64,000 bases of DNA from Chitinophaga agri. GTDB lineage: Bacteria > Bacteroidota > Bacteroidia > Chitinophagales > Chitinophagaceae. A program made the position numbers and the translations under genes. Where the stretch lies: contig NZ_CP048113.1 of NCBI RefSeq assembly GCF_010093065.1, forward strand, positions 1,240,001 to 1,304,000, read 5' to 3'. A model generated the notes under the pieces. It had not been told where the DNA came from, searched no databases, and saw only the letters and a program-made list of their open reading frames with translations. Below, piece after piece: positions 54,483-63,493 of the stretch; position 1 is the stretch's first letter; each line of letters starts with the position of its first letter.

Positions 54483-55496
54483 ATGCAACCCATCTTCCCC
54501 ACCACTTATTCGACCCTGAGCCCTGATGCCTTAGCCACCTACATCAGCCAGCAGTACGCCCTGGAAAATGTTCAATGCCAGTTCATTGTACGTGGCGTAG
54601 GTGACACGTACCTGATCACCACGAATGATAACCGCTTTATTCTGCGCATTTACCGGTCTTCGCACAGAACGCTGGGCAATATCCGGGCAGAGGTGACCTT
54701 ACTGAATGCCCTGAAGGCGGCGGAGGTATCTGTCTCCTATCCGGTAGCAGACAAAGACGGCGGTCATATCCAATCCCTCCAGGCCGCAGAAGGCATCCGG
54801 CATGCCGTGCTGTTCTCTTATGCGGAAGGCCGCTCTCACAACATGCTTTCACACGAACAGCTGCGTACCCTGGGCAAAGAGATGGCACGCTTTCACAATG
54901 TCTCCGCCGCTATTATCCTGGCAGATGCCCGCTGGAATATTGACATCACCACTACCCTGGACGAACCGGTGGCAGCGGCAAAGGATTATTTCAAAGAAGA
55001 CCAGGCCACGTATGAATGGATCACAGGCGCTGTAGAAAGGGTCAAAACAGCGCTTTCTACCCTCCCAACGGATCAATTCAGTGCTGGTTATTGTCACTTC
55101 GATTTTCTGCCTAAAAACTTCCATTTTGACGCAGCCGGCAGGATCACCATTTTTGACTTTGATTTCTTCGGACGGGGATGGCTGATCTATGATATTACAA
55201 CTTTCCGCCAGCAGTTGTTGCTGGATAAACTAATGGGAAGACTAACGAATGAGACGATGGAAGAGACGTATGCCACCTTCCTGGAGGCATACCGATCGGA
55301 AAGACCACTGAGTGAGGGCGAACAGGCGGCTATTCCCTATATCGGATTGGGGTTCTGGCTGTTTTACATGCGCTTTCATATGACGCACGACCAGTTTTCA
55401 CCATTGATGCAGCTGCATAATCTGCAAAGCAGGTTCGGGATGCTGAAAAAGCTGATGGAAGAAGAGTGGGACAAAACCGGACAGGTAACGCCATAA
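54483..55496 (+). CDS. APH-fold phosphotransferase
   Basis: This 337-residue cytoplasmic protein has the aminoglycoside/choline/homoserine kinase fold. The catalytic loop is H205-F-D207-FLPK-N212 and the metal-binding segment is D225-F-D227 (ITIFDFDFFGRGW), both intact. The N-lobe (FILRIYRS, VAEVTLLNALK-like region) holds ATP. The phosphorylated substrate could be a sugar, homoserine, a small alcohol or a protein (SrkA-like). The divergent glycosidase-like gene would suit a sugar, but this is weak inference. A 12-bp hairpin follows at 55503-55530. Confidence 0.85.
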   Translation: MQPIFPTTYSTLSPDALATYISQQYALENVQCQFIVRGVGDTYLITTNDNRFILRIYRSSHRTLGNIRAEVTLLNALKAAEVSVSYPVADKDGGHIQSLQAAEGIRHAVLFSYAEGRSHNMLSHEQLRTLGKEMARFHNVSAAIILADARWNIDITTTLDEPVAAAKDYFKEDQATYEWITGAVERVKTALSTLPTDQFSAGYCHFDFLPKNFHFDAAGRITIFDFDFFGRGWLIYDITTFRQQLLLDKLMGRLTNETMEETYATFLEAYRSERPLSEGEQAAIPYIGLGFWLFYMRFHMTHDQFSPLMQLHNLQSRFGMLKKLMEEEWDKTGQVTP

Positions 55497-55502
55497 ATAG
55501 GC

Positions 55503-55530
55503 GACGTCCCGGGATAGGTCCCGGGACGTC
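55503..55530. terminator. Hairpin between the kinase gene and ychF
   Basis: A perfect 12-bp stem (GACGTCCCGGGA / TCCCGGGACGTC) has a TAGG loop and lies between convergent genes. The T-tract is poor, so efficiency is uncertain. Confidence 0.65.
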
Positions 55531-55577
55531 TGAGATTTGTTGTACCCTTCAGCGGAGAAAACCCTGAAGTATCTTTA

Positions 55578-56681
55578 TTATACGTTAAAACGGAAGTGCA
55601 TTACATCACCGTCGCTTACAACGTATTCTTTACCTTCTATACGTAAACGGCCATTATCGCGGCAGGCAGTTTCAGAACCGTACTTCACATAGTCATCGTA
55701 ACCGATCACCTCAGCCTTGATAAAACCTTTTTCGAAATCGGTGTGGATCACACCTGCAGCCTGTGGCGCTTTCCAGCCGGTGTGGATGGTCCATGCCCTT
55801 ACTTCCTGCACCCCTGCAGTGAAATAAGTGATCAGGTTCAATAGACCGTAAGCAGAGCGGATCAGGCGGTTCAGACCTGGTTCAGTCAGGTTGTATTCAG
55901 ACAGGAACAGTTCTTTATCAGCCGGATCTTCCAGTTCGGAGATCTGTGCTTCGATACTGTTGTTCATTACCACTACAGTAGCATTTTCTGCTTTCACAGA
56001 AGCCTGCAGCGTTTCAGAGAATTTGTTGCCGGTCAGCATGGAGGCTTCATCAACGTTCGCCACATACAGTACCGGTTTTTCTGTCAGCAGGAACAGGTCA
56101 GCGATCGCAACGCGGTCTTCTTTACTCAGTCCCAGCTCACGGATATTTTTACCTTGTTCCAGGTGTGCCTGGCACTTTTTCAGGATTTCAAATTCTACCT
56201 TGGCTTTAGGATCACCACCGGTTTTAGCCATTTTCTCGGTACGCGCGATCTTCTTTTCAACGCTCTCGAGGTCTTTCAGCTGTAACTCCGTATCAATGAT
56301 CTCTTTGTCACCTACAGGGTTGATCGCACCTTCTTCTCTCAGGATGTTGTCATCCTCGAAACAGCGGATCACGTGAACGATCGCATCTACCTCACGGATA
56401 TTAGCGAGGAACTTGTTACCAAGACCTTCACCTTTACTCGCGCCTTTCACAAGACCTGCGATGTCAACGAATTCAATAGTAGTCGGAACCACACGCTCAG
56501 GCTTCACCAGCTCTTCCAGCTTAGCCAAACGCTCGTCCGGTACGTCTACAAGTCCTACGTTAGGTTCAATTGTGCAAAAGCGATAATTGCTCGCCTGCGC
56601 TTTTGCGCTGTTGCTTACCGCATTAAATAATGTCGATTTCCCTACATTCGGCAATCCAACAATTCCTACTTGTAACGCCAT
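55578..56681 (-). CDS. ychF: Redox-regulated ATPase YchF (OLA1-like)
   Basis: The start is ATG 56681, where [17 protein letters not shown] matches the family. The 17 codons of open frame upstream pass through the promoter box and are not translated. The 367-residue length is normal. G-domain motifs are GLPNVGKST (7-15), [17 protein letters not shown] and the non-canonical NVDEAS in place of NKxD, which explains ATP preference. A coiled coil and a C-terminal TGS domain ([27 protein letters not shown]) follow. YchF binds ribosomes and affects oxidative-stress responses. Confidence 0.96.
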   Translation of the reverse strand: MALQVGIVGLPNVGKSTLFNAVSNSAKAQASNYRFCTIEPNVGLVDVPDERLAKLEELVKPERVVPTTIEFVDIAGLVKGASKGEGLGNKFLANIREVDAIVHVIRCFEDDNILREEGAINPVGDKEIIDTELQLKDLESVEKKIARTEKMAKTGGDPKAKVEFEILKKCQAHLEQGKNIRELGLSKEDRVAIADLFLLTEKPVLYVANVDEASMLTGNKFSETLQASVKAENATVVVMNNSIEAQISELEDPADKELFLSEYNLTEPGLNRLIRSAYGLLNLITYFTAGVQEVRAWTIHTGWKAPQAAGVIHTDFEKGFIKAEVIGYDDYVKYGSETACRDNGRLRIEGKEYVVSDGDVMHFRFNV

Positions 56682-56696
56682 TTTCAAAAATTTGCG

Positions 56697-56704
56697 CAAA
56701 GATA
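56697..56704 (-). promoter_or_regulatory. -7 box of ychF
   Basis: TATCTTTG on the minus strand lies 16 nt before the start codon, so the leader is under about 12 nt. It supports the start at 56681. Confidence 0.55.
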
Positions 56705-56889
56705 ATACTTTTTTCGCTACTAAAAATCCCACATACGAAGTGTGCGCACTATCAACAGCGAAAAACAGCCGGACTTTTCCCCTGTCAACGCCAGACGTCA
56801 GCCGTATATACTACATGGATAGGCCCTATCCCTCGTCTCCTCTCTCCCTGTCACACAGATTTTTACTTTTAATATTAAATTTTTGCCAT

Positions 56890-56897
56890 TAGATTTG
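56890..56897 (+). promoter_or_regulatory. -7 box of the SpmA-SpmB fusion gene
   Basis: TAGATTTG is a full match 21 nt before ATG 56918. No -33 element was recognised. Confidence 0.45.
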
Positions 56898-56917
56898 ATG
56901 CTCAATCATTTCACCGT

Positions 56918-58150
56918 ATGGCATTAAACTATGTTTGGCTCGGGTTCTTCCTGATATCTTTTGTTGTGGCCGTTTGCCGCCTCATCTTCCTCCAGGATAC
57001 CGCCGTTTTCTCTACCGTTATGAACGGCATGTTCGATAGTGCCAAAACGGGAGCCGAAATATCACTTGGGCTGGCTGGCATCATGACCTTCTGGCTGGGC
57101 ATCATGAAAGTGGGTGAAAAAGGTGGAATGATCAGCATCCTCGCCCGCTGGGTGGATCCCTTCTTTTCCAGGCTGTTCCCGGGTATTCCGAAGAAGCATC
57201 CGGCCATGGGCTCTATCCTGATGAACTTCAGTGCAAACGCCCTTGGGCTGGACAACGCCGCTACCCCGGTAGGGCTGAAAGCCATGAAGCAGTTGCAGGA
57301 ACTCAATCCTGAGCCGGAAGTAGCGACCAATGCGCAGATCATGTTCCTGGTGTTGAACACAGCGGGTATCACCCTGATTCCAACTTCTGTGATCGCACTG
57401 CGTATTGCAGCTGGTAGTTCCAATGCCGCTGAGATCTTTATTCCCACGCTGATCGGTACCCTGATCTCTTTTATTTCCGGGTTACTTGCCGTGGCCTTAT
57501 ATCAACGTATCAATCTGCTGAAAGCCCCCATCCTACTCACGTTTGCCGTGTTTGGGCTGCTACTGGCAGGCCTCTTCTACGTAATGCAGTTCCTGACACC
57601 TGACCAGATCGCGACCTACACCGCCTTTATCGGTGGCTTCGTCATATTTGCGATCATTGTCTCTTTCCTTGCTTTAGGGGCCGCTAAAAAGATCAATGTC
57701 TACGATGTGTTCATTGACGGCGCCAAAGAAGGCTTCCAGGTATCTATTACCATCATCCCCTACCTGGTGACCATGCTGGTGGCCATCAGTACATTCAGGA
57801 ATACGGGTTGTATGGATTATGTACTGGATGCGATCGCAGCGATCTTCAGCAGCATGGGCCTGAATACCGATTTCGTCCCTGCCCTGCCGGTAGGTTTGAT
57901 GAAACCGCTCAGTGGTGGTGCAGCCCGTGCCCTTATGGTGGACATCCTGAAAACACATGGACCGGACTCCTTCGCCGGCAGACTGGCCAGTATCATCCAG
58001 GGGTCGACAGAAACCACCTTCTACGTGCTGGCGGTTTATTTTGGCTCAGTTAACATCAAAAAGACCAAATACGCCCTGACCTGTGGCCTGATAGCCGATG
58101 TTGTCGGCATCGTCGCGGCGATCGTGCTGGCATACATATTCTTTCACTAG
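56918..58150 (+). CDS. Fused SpmA-SpmB nucleoside-recognition-domain membrane protein
   Basis: This 410-residue integral membrane protein has two nucleoside-recognition (Gate) domains. The N-terminal half (about 1-200) has the SpmA-type motif FSANALGLDNAATPVGLKAM. The C-terminal half (about 245-410) has the SpmB-type motif GAKEGFQVSITIIPYLVTMLVAI and PLSGGAARALM. In Bacillus, separate SpmA and SpmB take part in spore-core dehydration, whereas here the two are fused in an organism without sporulation genes. The role is presumably transport of a small molecule or ion. It is followed 90 nt later by the YeiH-family transporter. Confidence 0.9.
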   Translation: MALNYVWLGFFLISFVVAVCRLIFLQDTAVFSTVMNGMFDSAKTGAEISLGLAGIMTFWLGIMKVGEKGGMISILARWVDPFFSRLFPGIPKKHPAMGSILMNFSANALGLDNAATPVGLKAMKQLQELNPEPEVATNAQIMFLVLNTAGITLIPTSVIALRIAAGSSNAAEIFIPTLIGTLISFISGLLAVALYQRINLLKAPILLTFAVFGLLLAGLFYVMQFLTPDQIATYTAFIGGFVIFAIIVSFLALGAAKKINVYDVFIDGAKEGFQVSITIIPYLVTMLVAISTFRNTGCMDYVLDAIAAIFSSMGLNTDFVPALPVGLMKPLSGGAARALMVDILKTHGPDSFAGRLASIIQGSTETTFYVLAVYFGSVNIKKTKYALTCGLIADVVGIVAAIVLAYIFFH

Positions 58151-58240
58151 ATTATTTACTTTCATTAGATTCTTTTATTATCTTGGCTGGCACCACCAAT
58201 AGATCTGCTTCCACCAGGGGAAAAACTTAATTATTTTGTC

Positions 58241-59488
58241 ATGCCTAAGAAAACGCTTCACGAAGACTGGATTGCTGTTATTATCGCATTTTTAACAATT
58301 GGCCTGGTGCTGTTCGGCCTGAAACCCATACTGCCAAAGATCGCTGTATGGGACGATAGTTCTTTTATCACGGCCCAGTTTGCGGGCGTGGCCGTCTGGA
58401 AACAGACGGGGATACTTTTCCTGTGGGTCTTCGGCAGTCTACTGCTGGCAAAGGCCTTTACCGGAAAGGTGGAGATCGCGAAACTATTCGTTTCCCTCCT
58501 TTTCATCATCTTCATCACGTTGCTGGCGCAGTTTATTGCCAGTTACAAAACACTGAAGGATTTTGGTGTGGAAGTGGTATTATTCAGTCTCATACTCGGA
58601 CTCCTCATCAGCAACCTGCTGGGCGTTCCTGCTATCCTGAAGGCGGCCATTCAAACCGAGCTGTATATCAAGATAGGACTCGTTCTGCTGGGTGCGAACG
58701 TCCTGTTTGATGATATTATCAAAGCCGGTGGTCTGGGGATACTGCAATCTGTTGCGGTAGTCTTTACCGTATGGTATTTCAGTTTCTGGGTATGTCGTAA
58801 GCTGAAACTGGATGATGAATTCCGGATGATGATATCCAGTGCAGTATCCATCTGTGGGGTATCGGCAGCAATCGCTACTTCCGGTGCTATAGAAGGCGAC
58901 AACAAGAAGCTGTCTCATGTCATCTCCCTTGTACTCATCGTTGCCATACCCATGATGCTGTTCATGCCATACATTGCTACCTGGGCACATATGCCACCCG
59001 CTGTAGCAGGCGCATGGCTTGGAGGTACTATTGACACATCGGGTGCAGTGGTAGCAGCAGGTACGATGCTCGGGGAAGAAGCCCTTAAATACGCTACGCT
59101 GGTGAAATTCTCGCAGAATGTGTTACTCGGACTGGCCGCCTTCTTCATTTCACTGTACTGGTCGTATAGCCATAAGAAAGCCAATTATGAAAAACCTACA
59201 CTGCGTACTATATGGGAACGTTTTCCAAAATTCGTATTAGGTTTCGTACTGGCGTCCATCCTGTTTTCCTTCCTGCTACCAGCAGGCACCGTGGCGACCG
59301 TTAAAGGCCCATTGAAGGAACTGCAAACCTATTGGTTCGCTATTGCGTTTACATGTATAGGACTCGAGACCAAATTCACGGATATCTTTAAAATGGAAAA
59401 TGGCCGTCCGGCGATGGCGTTCATCATTGCCCAGGCATTCAATATCGTATTCACGCTGGTGATAGCGTATCTTGTATTCGGAAGGTAA
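58241..59488 (+). CDS. YeiH-family putative sulfate/anion exporter
   Basis: This 415-residue protein has about ten hydrophobic helices and a YeiH/UPF0324-type pattern (LIGNLLGVPAILKAAIQTELYIKIGLVLLGANVLF-like region, the SVSICGVSAAIATSGAIEG motif, and GTIDTSGAVVAAG). Family members are annotated as putative sulfate exporters, with little direct proof. It lies 90 nt after the SpmA-SpmB fusion on the same strand, so the two membrane proteins may be cotranscribed. A hairpin follows. Confidence 0.9.
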   Translation: MPKKTLHEDWIAVIIAFLTIGLVLFGLKPILPKIAVWDDSSFITAQFAGVAVWKQTGILFLWVFGSLLLAKAFTGKVEIAKLFVSLLFIIFITLLAQFIASYKTLKDFGVEVVLFSLILGLLISNLLGVPAILKAAIQTELYIKIGLVLLGANVLFDDIIKAGGLGILQSVAVVFTVWYFSFWVCRKLKLDDEFRMMISSAVSICGVSAAIATSGAIEGDNKKLSHVISLVLIVAIPMMLFMPYIATWAHMPPAVAGAWLGGTIDTSGAVVAAGTMLGEEALKYATLVKFSQNVLLGLAAFFISLYWSYSHKKANYEKPTLRTIWERFPKFVLGFVLASILFSFLLPAGTVATVKGPLKELQTYWFAIAFTCIGLETKFTDIFKMENGRPAMAFIIAQAFNIVFTLVIAYLVFGR

Positions 59489-59504
59489 TACAACCCATAG
59501 CTGG

Positions 59505-59535
59505 TAGTCCGCCGGCATCTCATTCCGGCGGACTA
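59505..59535. terminator. Bidirectional hairpin terminator
   Basis: A perfect 11-bp stem (TAGTCCGCCGG / CCGGCGGACTA) has a 9-nt loop and lies between convergent genes. Confidence 0.7.
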
Positions 59536-59561
59536 GCGGCGTTTCCAGCACAGGTAACTAC

Positions 59562-59858
59562 TTAATCGTATTTACCTGTCTTATCTTCAATGCTGACATC
59601 AGCATCTTTTCTGATCTGCATTTTCACATACACCAGCAGCTGTGATGCGCCTGCCTTGAAGCATACTTCCTGCGCCTTGCGGACTACCTCCATACACTCG
59701 TCGTAAGTGCCCTCTATCACAGTCTCGAAAGGACAAACCCTGTATTTCAGTCCGGAAGCCTGGATCACTGCAATGGCTTCATCTACCACTGCATATACCT
59801 GGTCACTGGGAACAGAAGGAAGGATCTGTAAGGCTAAATTGATCTTGTGTGCCATCAT
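59562..59858 (-). CDS. Thiamine-binding protein, MTH1187/YkoF-like
   Basis: This 98-residue cytoplasmic protein has the DUF77 ferredoxin-like fold pattern: INLALQILPSVP, VYAVVDEAIAVIQASGLKYRVCPFETVIEG, then YDECMEVVRKAQEVC and LLVYVKMQIR. Members bind thiamine or related pyrimidines, usually as tetramers or dimers. The gene lies 12 nt after the GNAT-nitrilase fusion, so it is cotranscribed with it. Two consecutive ATG codons are available at the start. Confidence 0.85.
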   Translation of the reverse strand: MMAHKINLALQILPSVPSDQVYAVVDEAIAVIQASGLKYRVCPFETVIEGTYDECMEVVRKAQEVCFKAGASQLLVYVKMQIRKDADVSIEDKTGKYD

Positions 59859-59870
59859 GTTTATTACTGT

Positions 59871-61406
59871 TTAACGTTTCTTCCACTTTATTTCATAGAG
59901 ATCCCTTCTCATGTCTTTCTTCGTCTGCACACTCCCGAAAGCATGCAGCTCCTTGAGTAATACGAGGTCTACGTCCGCAATGACCACCATTTCTGTATTG
60001 GCAGTAGCATCTGCTTTCACACCGGTTACAGGAAAGGCAAAGTCTGACGGTGTCAGTACTGCGCTCTGTGCATACTGAAGGTCCATATTATTCACCTTCG
60101 GCAGGTTCCCTACACAACCAGCCATGGCCACATAACACTCATTCTCGATCGCCCTGGCCTGCGCACAGAACCGCACCCTGTTGAAAGCATGCTGGGTATC
60201 CGTCAGGAAAGGTACAAACAATATCTGCATTCCCTGCTCTGCCAATATGCGTGATGGTTCGGGAAACTCCACATCATAACAGATCTGTATACCTATTTTA
60301 CCGCAATCTGTATCGAATACCTTGAGTGTATCTCCTCCTTTGATACCCCAGGCATACACTTCACTTGGTGTCGGATGCATTTTGATGTAGTAATCGTGCG
60401 TCCCGTCACGGCGGCACAGATAGCAGATGTTATACAATGACTCTCCGATCAGAATGGGCATACTGCCAGAGATGATGTTCACATTGTACGATACCGCATG
60501 TTTAATGAACTGGTCGCGGAGCTGTTCCGTATACTGTGCTACGCCCCTGATAGCAGCCGCGCCATCCATCTGATTAAACTCGGCCATCAGCGGCGCATTG
60601 AACAGCTCAGGGAAAACGACAAAGTCGGACCCATAGTCACTGACGGCATCTATGAAATACTCCACCTGCTGCAGGAAACCATCAAGTCCGCCGTAATCAC
60701 GCATCTGCCATTGTACAAGTCCGATACGCACGGTAGATTTATTATATCTGATAGTATCATGGTCTTTCTCATAGTAGATATTATACCATTGCAGCAGGGT
60801 AGCGAAACCTTTTGAAGACTCGTCATGCGGCAGATAGTTCTTCAGGATCTTCTTGACCTGGAAATCGTTGGAGAACTGGAAGGTCAGTGTGGGGTCATAG
60901 ATTTCCTTATCCCGCACCTTTTCGATATAGTCTCTGGGGGACATGTCAGCCGCATATTTCAGATAATTGGGAATACGGCCGCCGGCTACAATACCACGCA
61001 GGTTCAGCCGCTCACACAGCGTTTTACGGGCATCATACAGTCTTCTGGCAAGACGGCGTCCGCGATACTCAGGGTCTACGAACACCTCTATGCCATAGAG
61101 CACATCTCCTTTACGGTCGTGAGTACTAAACGTATAATACCCGGTGATCTGTTCATAGGTATGTTCGTCACCAAATTTTCCATAATCCACGATAATGGAA
61201 AGGGCACAACCTACTACTTTATCGTTCACGGTAACAGCGATCTGTCCTTCCGGGAAAAGCTCTACCAGTCTGCGGATGGTGGGTTCGCGCCAGTAACTGC
61301 CTTCCATGTCGGCATATGCGGAAACCATGGATGCCTTCAGGTCTAAATAATCTTCAGGAGTTAATTGCCTGATGTCAATTGTTTCGGGTACGTGTTTCGA
61401 GGTCAT
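59871..61406 (-). CDS. GNAT acetyltransferase-carbon-nitrogen hydrolase fusion
   Basis: This 511-residue cytoplasmic protein has an N-terminal GNAT domain (about 10-165, acetyl-CoA loop RGRRLA in VDPEYRGRRLARRLYDARK) and a C-terminal nitrilase-fold amidase domain (about 225-490). The nitrilase triad is complete: E267 (VVFPELFNAP), K342 (YIKMHPTPSE) and C376 (GIQICYDVEFPE). It could acetylate an amine and hydrolyse an amide of the same compound, but the substrate is not known. It is followed by a thiamine-binding-family gene. The start at 61406 is 5 nt after a TAACTTTA box, so the mRNA may be leaderless. Confidence 0.92.
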   Translation of the reverse strand: MTSKHVPETIDIRQLTPEDYLDLKASMVSAYADMEGSYWREPTIRRLVELFPEGQIAVTVNDKVVGCALSIIVDYGKFGDEHTYEQITGYYTFSTHDRKGDVLYGIEVFVDPEYRGRRLARRLYDARKTLCERLNLRGIVAGGRIPNYLKYAADMSPRDYIEKVRDKEIYDPTLTFQFSNDFQVKKILKNYLPHDESSKGFATLLQWYNIYYEKDHDTIRYNKSTVRIGLVQWQMRDYGGLDGFLQQVEYFIDAVSDYGSDFVVFPELFNAPLMAEFNQMDGAAAIRGVAQYTEQLRDQFIKHAVSYNVNIISGSMPILIGESLYNICYLCRRDGTHDYYIKMHPTPSEVYAWGIKGGDTLKVFDTDCGKIGIQICYDVEFPEPSRILAEQGMQILFVPFLTDTQHAFNRVRFCAQARAIENECYVAMAGCVGNLPKVNNMDLQYAQSAVLTPSDFAFPVTGVKADATANTEMVVIADVDLVLLKELHAFGSVQTKKDMRRDLYEIKWKKR

Positions 61407-61411
61407 AACAT

Positions 61412-61419
61412 TAAAGTTA
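61412..61419 (-). promoter_or_regulatory. -7-like box of the GNAT-nitrilase gene
   Basis: TAACTTTA on the minus strand has one mismatch to TAnnTTTG and lies 5 nt before the start codon. Confidence 0.35.
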
Positions 61420-61464
61420 TCGGATTCTTTGCTGCCGCTTTTTCTATAATGTAAAAAAAGTAGC

Positions 61465-61472
61465 TATATTTG
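61465..61472 (+). promoter_or_regulatory. -7 box of the glycosyltransferase operon
   Basis: TATATTTG is a full match; the leader would be about 60 nt before GTG 61541. Confidence 0.4.
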
Positions 61473-61540
61473 AAATGTTTTTTAACCATGCTCCCTTAAA
61501 GACCTCGATAAGCAATTGTTCATCTTAATTCGCAACTGCA

Positions 61541-62743
61541 GTGTCACTTATCAGGAACCGGGATATTGTTATCATTGGCTTACAACAGTGGTATACCCCT
61601 ATCGGAAGTAATTGTAAGAATATAGCTTTGCAATTTGCGCGCCATAACCGCGTATTGTATGTCAACGCACCGCTTGACAGAAGAACGATCCTGCACCAGA
61701 AGGATGATCCGAACGTTATTTACCATCTGAAAACTATACAGAAGAAAGAGCCAGCGATCGTACCTGTCAGGGAAAATCTGTGGAGCTACTACCCTTCTGC
61801 GGTACTGGAATCGATCAACTGGTTGCCTGCCCCTGCGCGGCCGATCTTTTCCTTATTGAACAAACGTAATAACCGGAAGTTTGCGGCAAGTATCCGGGAG
61901 GCAATGAACCAACTGGGGTTCAGAGACGTTATATTATTCAATGATAATGATATTTTTCGTGGCTTCTACATGAAAGAGCTGCTTAAGCCGTCCACATATA
62001 TCTATTATAGCAGGGACTACCTGCTGGGCGTGGATTACTGGCGAAAACACGGTGAAAAGCTGGAGCCACTACATATTGCAAAAGCCGACATTGCAGTGGC
62101 CAACTCTAACTATCTGACGGACATTCTCAGGAAATATAATCCAAACAGTTACTATGTTGGCCAGGGCTGTGATCTCAGTCTGTTCGATGTGACGCGGCAA
62201 TATGCGAAGCCCGCAGATGTGCAGCAGATCAAAGGGCCTATAGTCGGTTATGTCGGCGCACTCAACTCCCTGCGACTGGACCTGGGCATCATTGAGCACG
62301 TTGCCCGGGAGAAAAAGGAGTGGTCCATCGTGCTGGTAGGACCAGAAGACGAAGCTTTTCAAAAATCAGTTTTACATACACTGCCCAATGTACACTTCCT
62401 GGGCAGAAAAGATTTAAAAGACCTGCCGTCTTATATCGCGTCATTTGACGTGTGTATCAATCCGCAGCAGGTGAATGTACTGACTATCGGCAATTATCCG
62501 CTGAAAATTGATGAATACCTGGCATTGGGAAAGCCTGTAGTGGCTACTGCTACACGAACAATGGAGTTTTTTGATTCACACACCTATCTTGCCCGGAACG
62601 CAAATGAGTATGTTACACTGATCAGCAAAGCTATTATGGAGGACAACACCACGCTGCGGGAACAGCGTATTGCTTTTGCAAGATCACATAGCTGGGAAAA
62701 CGCTGTAACTGCCATTTACGAGGCAATATTAAATACAGCATAG
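61541..62743 (+). CDS. Glycosyltransferase, GT-B fold
   Basis: This 400-residue cytoplasmic protein starts with GTG. The N-terminal domain has the pattern [34 protein letters not shown]. The C-terminal nucleotide-sugar domain has [34 protein letters not shown] and [18 protein letters not shown], with the usual E/H positions of retaining GT4-like enzymes. It is followed 4 nt later by a beta-helix acyltransferase. Together they probably add and acylate a sugar of a surface glycan. The donor and acceptor are unknown. Confidence 0.88.
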   Translation: MSLIRNRDIVIIGLQQWYTPIGSNCKNIALQFARHNRVLYVNAPLDRRTILHQKDDPNVIYHLKTIQKKEPAIVPVRENLWSYYPSAVLESINWLPAPARPIFSLLNKRNNRKFAASIREAMNQLGFRDVILFNDNDIFRGFYMKELLKPSTYIYYSRDYLLGVDYWRKHGEKLEPLHIAKADIAVANSNYLTDILRKYNPNSYYVGQGCDLSLFDVTRQYAKPADVQQIKGPIVGYVGALNSLRLDLGIIEHVAREKKEWSIVLVGPEDEAFQKSVLHTLPNVHFLGRKDLKDLPSYIASFDVCINPQQVNVLTIGNYPLKIDEYLALGKPVVATATRTMEFFDSHTYLARNANEYVTLISKAIMEDNTTLREQRIAFARSHSWENAVTAIYEAILNTA

Positions 62744-62747
62744 TCTG

Positions 62748-63374
62748 ATGAGCACACTTACCAGTCTGAAGATCAGGATTAAGAGTAATCCTAATGTGAA
62801 ACAGTTCGTACACCGAATGTTAATGCCGAAGAACCAGGCCAGACCCCGGTTGTGGGTCAGGTGGATGGTGAACCCCCTTATACATAAGAAGGGCAAAGGC
62901 GCTATCATACGTCGTTACTCACGACTTGATGTTTTTCCTTTTAATGCGTTTGATCTTGGAGCAGGCTCCATTATCGAAGACTTTTCTGTTGTCAATAACG
63001 GTATGGGCGATGTCCGTATCGGAGACAAGGTACAGGTTGGTATCGGGAATGTACTTATCGGACCGTTGACTATTGCTGATAATGTGATCATCGCACAGAA
63101 CGTGGTGATGTCAGGTCTTAATCACGGTTACCAGGATGTCAAGATACCTATCGGGCAACAGCCCTGTACGACCAGCGAAATCTACGTAGGCGCTGACAGC
63201 TGGATCGGTGCTAACGTGGTCCTCACTGCGGGCGTCAGGATCGGGCAACATGCAGTCGTCGCTGCCGGCAGTGTAGTGACGAAAGATGTGCCTGCATTCA
63301 GCGTCGTTGCGGGTAATCCGGCCAGGTTGATCAAACAATATAACCCTGCTACAAACCTGTGGGAACGTGTATAA
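62748..63374 (+). CDS. Left-handed beta-helix acyltransferase
   Basis: This 208-residue protein has a short helical N-terminus, then hexapeptide repeats ([70 protein letters not shown]). The likely catalytic His is in [10 protein letters not shown]. The end has the [13 protein letters not shown] signature of sugar O-acetyltransferases (WcaF/maltose acetyltransferase type). The enzyme transfers an acyl group, usually acetyl, to a sugar hydroxyl. It follows the glycosyltransferase by 4 nt and is followed by a strong terminator. Confidence 0.9.
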   Translation: MSTLTSLKIRIKSNPNVKQFVHRMLMPKNQARPRLWVRWMVNPLIHKKGKGAIIRRYSRLDVFPFNAFDLGAGSIIEDFSVVNNGMGDVRIGDKVQVGIGNVLIGPLTIADNVIIAQNVVMSGLNHGYQDVKIPIGQQPCTTSEIYVGADSWIGANVVLTAGVRIGQHAVVAAGSVVTKDVPAFSVVAGNPARLIKQYNPATNLWERV

Positions 63375-63424
63375 TTAACTGATATTACAGGCGCCTGACT
63401 CCGTCGGTGCTCCTTTTAACAGAA

Positions 63425-63455
63425 AGCGGCCGGACTAGTAGTCCGGCCGCTGTTT
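63425..63455. terminator. Bidirectional terminator
   Basis: A perfect 12-bp stem (AGCGGCCGGACT / AGTCCGGCCGCT) with a 3-nt loop is followed by GTTTT on the plus strand. It separates convergent genes. Confidence 0.85.
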
Positions 63456-63493
63456 TGTGCCCTATGGGCTGCTAATATTGGCGTAGGTATGCA

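Noticed and set aside
56682..56732. Longer N-terminus for YchF
   Set aside because: The extra 17 codons cross the -7 box and do not match the family, which starts at MALQVGIVG.
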